Source: Lytechinus pictus (lineage: Eukaryota > Echinodermata > Echinoidea > Temnopleuroida > Toxopneustidae). Taken from it: a stretch of DNA of 64,000 bases. The translations under genes and the position numbers were made by a program. Below the pieces are notes generated by a model. That model had not been told where the DNA came from. It ran no database searches and saw nothing but the letters and a program-made list of their open reading frames with translations. The stretch lies in NCBI RefSeq assembly GCF_037042905.1, contig NC_087254.1, positions 18,284,603 to 18,348,602 on the forward strand, written 5' to 3'. Of this stretch, positions 46,191-56,018 are shown one piece after another (within the stretch, counting starts at the first letter, position 1; every line of letters starts with the position of its first letter).

Positions 46191-47474
46191 AGTGTGTCGA
46201 ACACGATGCATTCAGTCAATGTTTTTTTTTTTTTTATCTTGTAAGTATGAAAATGAACTGCTCATCTGTGTGGCTCAATTTGGCAGATAGATATTTGAAA
46301 ATCATCTGTAATGGTATTCTGCTAACGATAGGGTTGTAAGCAGTTGTGTTACATAGAATCTGCTGTAGTAGTCATCACATGTCTATGAAAACTAGAGGAT
46401 CATCATTGTTGACACAACCCCCTGATGCAGTGGTAATAGTATTCAAATGTGTTGAATAGCATCTGCTGTAGTGGTCGTCACATATTGGTGATAATTAGAT
46501 CTTCATCATTGCAGGCACAGCTCCCTGTGTGGCAAACAGGGGTTAGCTGAATATATGCAGAGCTCTGTGTTTTATCTTGTGATTCATTTGTAAGTTATAC
46601 ATGATTATTGTGTATCTGCCTGAAATAATTTTACAGAATATATCGATGCCAAGTATTGAATACTAATTATGAATTTCTAGAATTTGATCAGAATTAGCGT
46701 AAACTGTTGCGTGTACATTAATTGTTTGTAATCTGAATGCAGTCTACATTGTCTTTCCTTTGTGTTTTTATCAAGTCATACTGCAATCAACTTTTGATGA
46801 AATTGTTAGTTATATAGTTGTGGCTACACAGCCCCTTCCCAAGTCTGGGCAGTCCTTGGACCAAGTGTAAAAAAAAAAAGCATAAAAATGTATTCTTTCA
46901 CTCTTTATGAGTATTACATCTCTTTCAAAAACAATAAGTGAAGAGATAGAAAACATAAAAACTTAGTTGAAAGTATTCAGGTATATGCATTTGCATGGCA
47001 CATAAAGAAAGCACTGTTCTTCTCACACTTGAGTGAGTTAAAAGACATCTCTAAAACCCTTTAAAAAAAGAACCACCTGAGTTTCATGTCCTAAACATGA
47101 GGTATTAAAGTTTTATAATCAAGGCAAGTATGAAAAGTAGATACTGATCTTTTCAACTACATAATCGGTAACATCAATATAACAACCTTTTGTAAGCACT
47201 GCCTTTACAAAACAACAAAATAATGCACTTGTCATTTGTAAAGGCACACCTCTTGACCCCCGGGGATGGTGCGTGATTGTACCAATGCGAGTCATACATT
47301 CTGATACCATGACGCACCCTCTGTCACAGAGAGTGACACACCATCACATTACATCGACGCACATTTGAGTCAAACATATGACACACAATTTCATGAAAAT
47401 GACTAGCCAATGACGCACATTTGAGAAACACTTCTGACGCACCTTTTCGTGATCATGCCTGACCATGTGATTGG
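46191..47474 (+). other. Amine oxidase 3' UTR/flank with a ~105-bp tandem duplication
   Basis: Immediately after the stop codon the sequence is AT-rich with a T run. Two diverged copies of a unit containing GAATCTGCTGTAGTAGTCATCACAT lie near 46355 and 46460. No AATAAA was identified close by, so the 3' end is undefined. At 47330-47450 GACGCAC-containing blocks recur irregularly. Confidence 0.4.
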
Positions 47475-49155
47475 CCGTTTTCTGCTACAGTGATTTTTAT
47501 TTCTTATACGGCCCCTTCAAATATAGATATACATTAAAAAGTTAAAAGATAACAAAAACTTAAAATATCAGACTCTTACAACAAACAGGTAAAAGGCAAG
47601 AAGCGAAAATAAAATATATGGACTAATAACATGGCATAAAAATAGTCTGAACTACGTACATGTACATTAATTTTAAAAAGACCAATTCAACAACTGGAAG
47701 TGCATGAAAAAAGGAAAGACAACAAAATTATTTGAACTTTGACATGATGACTTTACAAAATTTGGATAGATTCTTTAAGTGCTTAATAGATTTAAAATTG
47801 AATAGCTGATTAAACTAAATGACATTAGGTCTATGGTAATAATAAGTCTCAACATACTTCTTACGCTCATCATTGAAAAACGGACATACTAAAACATAAT
47901 GAAATTCATCACCCTGAACTTCAAGGTTACACAATGGACATATTTCAAGAGGTTCATCAGATGAATAACGACATTTAGCAATTGGCAGATTATGGTTACC
48001 ACATCGAAATTTACATAAAGATATCTCCTACATCCAACTTCAACAAATATTTTCTAAAACTGTTTCTTTAAAAAAAATTCTATAGTTGAAACACAAACGA
48101 TTTCTATTAAATTCTTCATTCCAGTTTTGATAATCAATATCACGTAATCTACGTTCCATAGCTAACTTAACCACGGTGGTATTGGAAGAATGTAGAGTGA
48201 AATGTAAAAGAGGAATAGTCGTATTTTTATTAAAAAAAACCAAGATCAACAATCTTCTTTTCATCCCACCCTAACTTCCAAAGGTTGTCAGGGCTGTCTA
48301 TGATTCTCGTTTCCTCTTTGCCATTCACTGCCTGCTTGCAAAAGATCCTATCTACATTGCATCTGCATCCTTCTTTGCCTCACGCAACATCTTACTTCTC
48401 AAAGGAGTCAAATCATCATCAACATACACCCTCTTGTAAGCATCAATCGACTTCAGATTCTTTTTGTTCTTCATGAGTTGGATCTTGACATCGCGCCTCA
48501 CAAACTTGGCAATGATGGTCTTGCCACGCGACTGGGCATCCGCTCCAGCTGCACGTCTGCCAGGTAGGCGATGACTCACTGAGATGTCGGCCTCAGAGAT
48601 ATCTACCCCAACAGACTTCGCCAGCTTCACCAGCTTCACCACTATCTCATTGGTGTTCTCATCGGGGGTTTCGTCAATGCCATGGATCCTCACATTCTCT
48701 TGTCTGCCATACTGCTCTAGTCTGTCTACGTCAAACTTTGTTTTCAGGGTCTGCATTCGAAGACTAGACATGCCATTACTGCAATATAACTGCTTAAGAC
48801 TAACATCCATCGCCGAGGTCACAGCAGCAGTGACAGCCTGAATGATGACCGGCTGTATTGCTTGAACAATACTCGACACAAGCTCTCCCATGCTCGCCCT
48901 ATCAAGTGAACCACTGTGCATAGAAGATGGTTCAGCCTGACCACGAGCAGAAACACTTGAAACTTGACGTGTTGTTGTTGACTTCAATGGAGAAGAACTT
49001 CTAACACCACCCACATCATTAGTGACGGCACGATGTACTGCCTCAGATATTACATTCTTAAATGATACTTCACTGTCCAAATCGACACCATTATTCAAAG
49101 TGTCAGAGAGCACAGAAAACTTGTTTGCTGCCATATCCGGCGTGTTCATGTTAAC
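47475..49155 (-). mobile_element. Internally deleted LINE (ORF1 joined to the ORF2 C-terminus)
   Basis: On the minus strand an ORF1 (49149-48352 and onward to ~48245) runs directly into the C-terminal end of a reverse transcriptase ORF (48240-~47800). The latter is recognised from NEEFNRNRLCFNYRIFFKE, then CRYSSDEPLEICPLC and DEFHYVLVCPFFNDERKKY, a zinc-knuckle-like tail. Endonuclease and polymerase domains are absent. Confidence 0.7.
48352..49149 (-). pseudogene. LINE ORF1-like protein, nearly full length
   Basis: ATG at 49149 (MNTPDMAANKF) is chosen over the GTG upstream. The protein has an N-terminal low-complexity Ser/Thr-rich part, a hydrophobic helical stretch and a transposase_22/L1-ORF1-like nucleic-acid-binding domain (RLEQYGRQENVRIHGIDE; VYVDDDLTPLRSKMLREAKK). 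A stop after DADAM at 48352 is followed in another frame by NGKEETRIIDSPDNLWKLGW, so a small indel has broken the C-terminus. Known role: binding LINE RNA as a ribonucleoprotein. Confidence 0.7.
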
Positions 49156-49204
49156 GTTGCAGCCACCGGGACTCACGCGCGCGTTCCGTCTTTAGGATGG
49201 TTTG

Positions 49205-50903
49205 GTTTATCTATACTCATACTCATTTTTTTTTTTATAGACCAGGATTCTCTTCGTGGACTAGTTGGGAAGATACATGCAAGTATGTCTCAACTCTGCT
49301 TCAACCTGATCAATGGGTGAAGCCATTTCTTGATCACCTCTGTCCAGAATGGACATAGCAAGGACACATGCCCATGGTTCACTCATGTTATTCAAGCGGT
49401 GTCGGCTTTTGTGGTTCCCACCATCATGTCGACTATGTATTCCCTTGTCATCTCTTCTTACGATACCAGTTCCACTTCCTATCCCTGGAACATCTGACGA
49501 ATGGTCTCCTCCACGATGGCGTTGGAGAACTTCCAACAGTTTTCAACAGGCATACTTTCATCATTAGGTTGAAGAGCTCGGGATGTACTGGTGGCCTTTG
49601 CAATGATTCTAACATCGCATCTTCAGCAAGCAAATTTCCAAAGAAATCAGTCTTGGTGGTGAGTGTAGCTGAACGACCCTGGGAAAACTCTTTCAACTGG
49701 GCTAGCACCCCCTTCACCACTTCTATCCCATCTTTGTGGTTCACGTCTGACTCGCTGGACTGATAAAACTTCTGCATCCATGGGCCTGACAGGAGCTTGC
49801 CGAGAAGGCCAATAACATGTAGTTCCACTTTAGCGACTGGAGTTAAAAAGTCATGGAGCAGAGCATTGAAGACCACCACATGTGACCGGTGTTTCTGTAA
49901 GGAGTTTCATGAAGAAATCTTCATGATGGTGGAGCTGCTCACTGATGTGGAACATGACGTGTAGTCTGTTTCTCCTGTAACTCGGGAGCAGGCCCTTTGG
50001 AAGGCCGGTGCTCTCTAGTGCACTGACGAACCCTTTAGGATCACCACGGCTAACCTTGCACCTGAATTGATTAAAACTTAGCATTAACTGATGGGTGATG
50101 CAGTCTGTTCCAAACGACTTCTTCTCCAGATTGCTGGGTTCGTTGGCCTTGAGCGCGGATCGAGTAGAGCTGGCTGTGGTGTCCAAGAGATGATGATTGC
50201 AATTCAATTCGTTGAGATGTTTTCCCCAGTTAAGTTTTAGTTGTCGAATTGTGGCATAGTTGACAGCAGTACGATCTCTTAATGTATTTGATATGTGATT
50301 AATTATTTTTTGGCGTGTTAGAGTAAAGTCTGTGCTGTAAAGTAGGCAGTAGACATCACTAAGATGATCTACAGTGTTATTGATGTGCGTTGCATAATCT
50401 TCTGCCTTGCCACCAGGTAACTGGTTCAACAGCGAGGATGTAAAATTTCTCCTGGCTTGTGATGTGAATGATGTTGATGTGTACACCGTCCCGAGTTGTG
50501 GCATCAAAGGCAATGATAAGATCTTCCTGGTCAACCAGCACTTTGGAACTTAAGATGATGCTGAGCTCTTGTGCCTCAGTTTTACAGTGTTTCTATGAGG
50601 AACATCGGGGATGTCAAAACCAAATAACTTCTACTTTATGTCATTGCGTTCCGACATACTTTTTTCGTTCTTGTTTGAACAATTGCGGTCTTTGTCTTCT
50701 GACAAGCACGCTTGTGTCTTCTTTTGGCGTTTTTAAAAATCTTTTTATATTTAATTAATTTCCTCTTGTATCTCTAGAGCAACCTGAGTCTTTTCCTCTT
50801 TTATTTGCCTGTTCTTGTGGGCGATAGTTTGGTTGAGCAGCTTAATTTTGTTGATCTGTTGATAATTGACAGGAGAAAAATGTTATAAATATAAATCTAT
50901 TAA
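49205..50903 (-). pseudogene. Transposase-like pseudogene, tandem copy A
   Basis: The coding sense is minus, starting near 50657 (MSERNDIK then a stop). An in-frame coiled-coil-like segment (INKIKLLNQTIAHKNRQIKE) lies upstream. Blocks are AFDATTRDGVHINIIHIT, LPGGKAEDYATHINNTVDHL, FGTDCITHQLMLSFNQF and ALLHDFLTPVAKVELHV. An Asp in a hydrophobic strand followed by CxxH suggests an RNase H-fold transposase of the hAT/KDZ broad type, but I do not recognise the family. Lesions: a nonsense codon near 50631, a frameshift near 50425 shared with copy B, and breaks near 49870 and 49540. Copy B follows directly. Confidence 0.6.
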
Positions 50904-50919
50904 TTTATTTGGAAATTTA

Positions 50920-52624
50920 TTAATATCTATATTCATACTCAATTTTTTTTATAGACCAGAATTCTCTTTGTGGACTAGTTGGGAAGATACATGCAAGTAT
51001 GTCTCAACTGTGCTTCAACCTGATCAATGGTTGAAGCCATTTCTTGATCATCTCTGTCCAGAATGGCCATAGCAAGGACACATGCCCGTGTTTCACTCAT
51101 GTTATTCAAGCGGTGTCGGCTTTTGTGGTTCTCACCATCATGTCGACTATGTATTCCCTTGTCATCTCTTCTTACGATACCAGTTCCACTTCCTCTCCCT
51201 GGAACATCTGACGAATGGTCTCCTCCATGATGGCGTTGGAGAACTTCCAACAGTTTTCAACAGGCACGTTTTCATCATTAGATTGAAGAGCTCGGGATCT
51301 ACTGGTGGCCTTTGCAATGATTCTAACATCGCATCTTCACGAAGAAAATTTCCAAAGAAATCAGTCTTGTAGCTGAACGACCCTGGGAAAACTCTTTCAA
51401 CTGGGCTAGCACCCCCTTCACCACTTCTATCCCATCTATGTGGTTCACGTCTGATTCGCTGGACTGAAAGAACTTCTGCATCCATGGGCCTGACAGGAGC
51501 TTGCTGAGAAGGCCAAGAACATGTAGTTCCACTTTAGCGACTGGAGTTAAAAAGTCATGGAGCAGAGCATTGAGAAGACCACCACATGTGACCGGTGTTT
51601 CTGTAAGGAGTTTCATGAAGAAATCTTTATAATGGTGGAGCTGCTCACTGATGTGGAACATGACGTGTAGCCTACTTCCCCTGTAACTCGGTAGCTGGCC
51701 CCTTGGAAGGCTGGCGCTCTCTAGTGCACTGACGAACCCTTTAGGATCACCACGGCTAACCTTGCACCTGAATTGATTAAAACTTAGCATTAACTGGTGG
51801 GTGATGCAGTCTGTTCCAAACGACTTCTTCTCCAGATTCCAGATTGCTGGGTTCGTTGGCCTTGAGCGCGGATCGAGTAGAGCTGGCTGTGGTGTCCAAG
51901 GGATGATGATTGCAATTCAATTCGTTGAGATGTTTTCCCCAGTTAAGTTTTAGTTGTCGAATTGTGGCATGGTTGACAGCAGTACGATCTCTTAATGTAT
52001 TTGATATGTGATTTATTATTTTTTGGCGTGTTAGATTGAAGTCTGTGCTGTAAAATTGGCAGTAGACATCACTAAGATGATCTACAGTGTTATTGATGTG
52101 CATTGCATAATCTTCTGCCATGCCACCAGGTAACTGGTTCAACAGCGAGGATGTAAAATTTCTCCTGGCTTGTGATGTGAATGATGTTGATGTGTACTCC
52201 ATCCCGAGTTATGGCATCAAAGGCAATGATAAGATCCTCCTGGTCAACCAGCACTTTGGAACTTAAGAGATCAGAGATGATGCTGAGCTCTTGTGCCATC
52301 AGTTTTACAGTGTTTTTATGAGGAACATCGGGGATGTCAAAACCAAATAACTTATTCTTTATGTCATTGCGTTCCGACATACTTTTCGTTCTTGTTTGAA
52401 CAATTGTGGTCTTTGTCTTCTGACAAGCACGCTTGGTCTTCTTTTGGCGTTTTTTAAAATCTCTTTTTATATTTAATTAATTTCCTCTTGTACCTCTAGA
52501 GCAACCTGAGTCTTTTCCTCTTTTATTTGCTGGTTCTTGCGGGTGATAGTTTGGTTGAGCAGCTTAATTTTGTTGATCTGTTGATAACTGACAGGAGAAA
52601 AAAGTTATAAATATAAATCTATTA
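50920..52624 (-). pseudogene. Transposase-like pseudogene, tandem copy B
   Basis: This is a direct repeat of copy A over its whole length. The start at 52380 gives an intact N-terminus (MSERNDIKNKLFGFDIPDV...). The FDAITRDG block, LPGGMAEDYAMHINNTVDHL and the CxxH region follow. It carries the same one-base frameshift as copy A (near 52135) plus private damage: an insertion near 51835 and a ~10-bp loss near 51370. Function is unknown; it is certainly not translated as one protein. Confidence 0.6.
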
Positions 52625-53658
52625 ATAAACAAGGGAAAATAGATACCAGACGCGGATCCAGATTCATGTTCTCATCAGCAGGTGGCAGCCACATCAAAGC
52701 TAGCGCAGCCTCGGGAAAATCGGCTGGGTATCACTTGTTCACACACATCCGCTGCACGCGTCTCGGTCAATCTTGAAATTTTGTCTCAGGAACATAGTGC
52801 AAGTTTCGGAGCGAAAAAATATTGTTTCGGTTACCAAATCACTTAAGATATTTCACACTCAGTTTAATTGATAAATATGCTAATGGGACATATAAATTTC
52901 TAAAGGGTGGTCACGTTAATTCATTAAAATGCCAGGCTTTGAAATTTTCCTCAATCTTCAGATGCTTGTATTTCTGGTCCTGATCGGCTGACGAAAAATG
53001 TTTCGCTCATGTTACAATCAGAATTTCCGCATGATATCGATATCCCATTGATGATGTAAGAGCCAAATATAACAGTGCTGCGGCAATTTGAACATACCCC
53101 TGTCATGCATACAATGGATATCGAGCGCAGCGTACGGCACCGAAACTGTGCGCCTCCGAGGCTTGGATTGTCGAGTACCTAGCATCTATGCCACAGCTCA
53201 AGGAGGTATTTCTCTGCTAACTGCCTGTGTCCAAATCTCTTACCCAAGAGATTCACCAGTTCACGATATGTGATCTGTACCATATCTACTGTCTTACTCA
53301 AAATCAGTGCTGACCCCCTCAGACTTGCTACAAGGAATACCATCGATCACTCCAATTATTTGCCATCCTACAGGCATCAATACCATTTGTTCTGTAGGAA
53401 GGTCGGTATCTAGCATGTCCAAGTCATGCCTGCGCAGAAAGCTTGCTACCAGTGTTCCAAAATCTCTTACAAGACCAGCTACTGGAAGGCTGGTTGGAGC
53501 CGGCAGTGCAGGACGGAAATGGTATACTCTGTCTTCTGGCGTCTCACAATTAGAGTGACATTAGAGATTATCTTTGGCTACATACACATGTACCGTGTGT
53601 CATATTTGATGTCCCACAGCATAATCTTGAACTGTCTTGGTTGCATTTCATTGAGTTC
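52625..53658. other. Unrecognised sequence between pseudogene copies
   Basis: Open frames on both strands (53088-53273, 53307-53558) show no motif I can name. Minus-strand text around 53400-53500 gives PALPAPTSLPVAGLVRDFG, which may be degraded coding sequence of a mobile element. No assignment is made. Confidence 0.3.
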
Positions 53659-53949
53659 TTACAAATTTTCATACAAGCGAAACAAGACATATCTAAAAAC
53701 TGTTGTCCCCATCTGCTTCAAACACTTTGCGAACTCTTTCGGAAAGAGCTCTATCCAAGACTCATCAGTCCAAATAATAGAACTTCTCTTTTCCTTGGAT
53801 TGCTGTGTGTCATCAACAAATCCATTTTTTATCCACTGACGACATGCTATCTTCCTGTTCTCTTTCTGCTTATCGGTGAGCAGTGGGCGTTTTTTAATTT
53901 TGTGTGACCTTTTCCCCCAAGATGTTGACCTTGCATACCTCACTACCAT
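53659..53949 (-). pseudogene. Tc1/mariner-like transposase fragment
   Basis: Contains LLTDKQKENRKIACRQWIKN and IIWTDESWIELFPKE. WTDESW (residues 60-65) matches the first catalytic Asp context of Tc1/mariner DDE transposases (W-[ST]-D-E-S). The reading frame fails soon after residue 96, the later D and E motifs were not found, and the N-terminal DNA-binding part is not recognisable. It is a dead remnant. Confidence 0.6.
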
Positions 53950-54539
53950 GCTAGGACTAACAGTCTCATGAAGTTGGCTGAGTAGCTCTAGCTCTAGCCA
54001 TGAAAGAGATGTTTATTAAGTTTTTCCAGTCTTGTTGAAGATTTGATTTTCTTCGGAATCGCAGTCTTTTTCTTGCCCTCAGAGGGGTCAGGCTGCTTAG
54101 ATTTTGAGTTCACTTTGCCATCAATAAGCTTGGGTCCCGTGTGCGTCCGCCAGGTTATCGGACGTATACGATGGTTTCTCCATCACACCAGATCGCCACA
54201 GTCTCAAGAAGTAAAACAATTTATTCAGTGCTGGAGAGGGTCACAAATTGCCACAAAAAGTGGAGAAGACAATGTTAGGCTCTTCATTCATGATGCACTG
54301 TATTCTCGGCATTTCATCATTGGTGGATTTCAGTAGTTTATTCCTTCGGACAAGCATACAGGTTGAGCCTTCAACTTTTGTGTTTTCCCTGAATTGCCAT
54401 ACTTCTGTATCAAAGTGAAGTGTAGAGAACAAGCAAAATGTCAGCCAATGATAATCCGAAAAATATGTCCTACTAATGCGGATGCAAATTGATGGAAAAT
54501 CTCTGGCAAAATGATGCTCCTTGCACACACAGTGTTCTT

Positions 54540-54580
54540 TCACATTATCTCGAACGGAGATTTCGAGATAACATCATATA
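54540..54580. repeat. Short inverted repeat TTATCTCGAA/TTCGAGATAA
   Basis: Perfect 10-base arms separated by CGGAGAT near 54546-54572. It may be the terminus of a repeat; no partner was found. Confidence 0.4.
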
Positions 54581-54689
54581 TTTCACCTATTATTCTTATT
54601 TCACAGTCCACACACATTTAAAGCAGCGACATTAACAAAAGTCCCTTTTGGCTCTTTGAAACTCCTATGAAAGGGGCCAGGCTGGTCCT

Positions 54690-55169
54690 AGTAGGAGAAA
54701 AAGAAACTAAGATCTACAACCTCCTCCTTATCCCATCTTATTTTCTGAAAATTGTAAAGGCTATAAACGATTCTTGTCTTATCCTTCCATTGATGGCCTA
54801 TTTACAATAGATTTCTTCCATCAACAGACCAAAGCTGCAACAAACACATCCTTGTTCAACTCACGCTATATTCTTACTGCATAATGGTATCAGTTATCGT
54901 CAATACATACCCTCTTCTCTGCATCCATCTGTTTCATTTTGTATTGTATTTGATGGATGTTTCTGCACCGGAATCTAAAATGCAGTCTAACTCAATATCA
55001 CCCATTGTGACTTTATTCTATGGGCAAGGATGAGTCAAACAATTGATTAATTCATGATTAGGATGAGAGTCTTGTGCATGCAACACATTGCTCCTAAATG
55101 TGGGGTTGTCATTGGCATGTTAACGTTGCAGCCACCGGGACTCACGCGCGTGCCGTCTTTAGGATGGTT
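54690..55169 (-). pseudogene. Highly degraded second copy of the 48.2-49.2 kb LINE ORF1
   Basis: AAGATCTACAACCTCC, GGCTATAAACGATTCTTGTC and ATACCCTCTTCTC align with 48240-48440. At the other end GCATGTTAACGTTGCAGCC and CCGGGACTCACGCGCG (from 55115) match 49148-49185 nearly base for base. The middle is deleted and scrambled. Confidence 0.6.
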
Positions 55170-55513
55170 TGGTTATCTATACTCATACTCAAATTTTTTT
55201 TTATAGACCAGGATTCTCTTCGTGGACTAGTTGGGAAGATACATGCAAGTATGTCTCAACTCTGCTTCAACCTGATCAATGGTTGAAGCCATTTCTTGAT
55301 CACCTCTGTCCAGAATGGCCATAGCAAGGACACATGCTCATGGTTCACTCATGTTATTCAAGCGATGTCGGCTTTTGTGGTTCCCACCATCATGTTTACT
55401 ATGTATTCCCTTGTCACCTCTTCTTACGATATCAGTTCCACTTCCTCTCCCTGGAACATCTGACGAATGGTCTCCTCCACGATGGCGTTGGTGAACTTCC
55501 AACAGTTTTTAAC
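55170..55513 (-). pseudogene. Truncated third copy (C) of the transposase-like unit
   Basis: Closely matches 49205-49550 and 50920-51260, starting CTATACTCATACTCAAA. It is cut at about 55513, after CCAACAGTTTTTAACA, where the downstream LINE begins. The remainder was not found beyond the LINE, so the insertion was accompanied by a deletion or the copy was already partial. Confidence 0.75.
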
Positions 55514-56018
55514 ATAGTATTCAGTGTGTACATGTAATATCTTTAGAAATATAAAAGAAACAAAACAACTTAAAAAATGCAACAACAATAAAACAAAAAG
55601 ACAAACTAAATCTAATCAATGACAAAAAACACACACTAAAAAGAATAGAATACATTGCTTGAATGTACAATTATGAAGTCTAATAAACTAACAACAATAT
55701 GATATAATTAAGTGATATATGATGGAAGAAGAAATAAGTATGGATAACATGGCATGAAAAAAAGAGGAAGATGGTATGTATGATAATAATAGTAAAGTAA
55801 AAAACAAAACATGACAAAGGTAAAAGAAACACAAGAAAAGAATACAAAAGGAAAAAAAAAATATGGGCTGACCCTCTGCAGAAGAAACCAGTTAGACAAG
55901 ATACAAGAAAAATATATATTGATATATCAACATTCTCCAGTCTTATATACAGTTTTTATAGGCTCCAAAATTTAAAAAATAACATAGTATATAAAAGCAT
56001 ATCTTAACCTAGAGCAAC

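Noticed and set aside
47330-47450. GACGCAC repeats as a regulatory cluster
   Set aside because: Spacing is irregular and the blocks are short; nothing distinguishes them from chance or decayed repeat.
53088-53558. Possible gene between the pseudogene copies
   Set aside because: Frames on both strands are short and without motifs; no splice pattern connects them.
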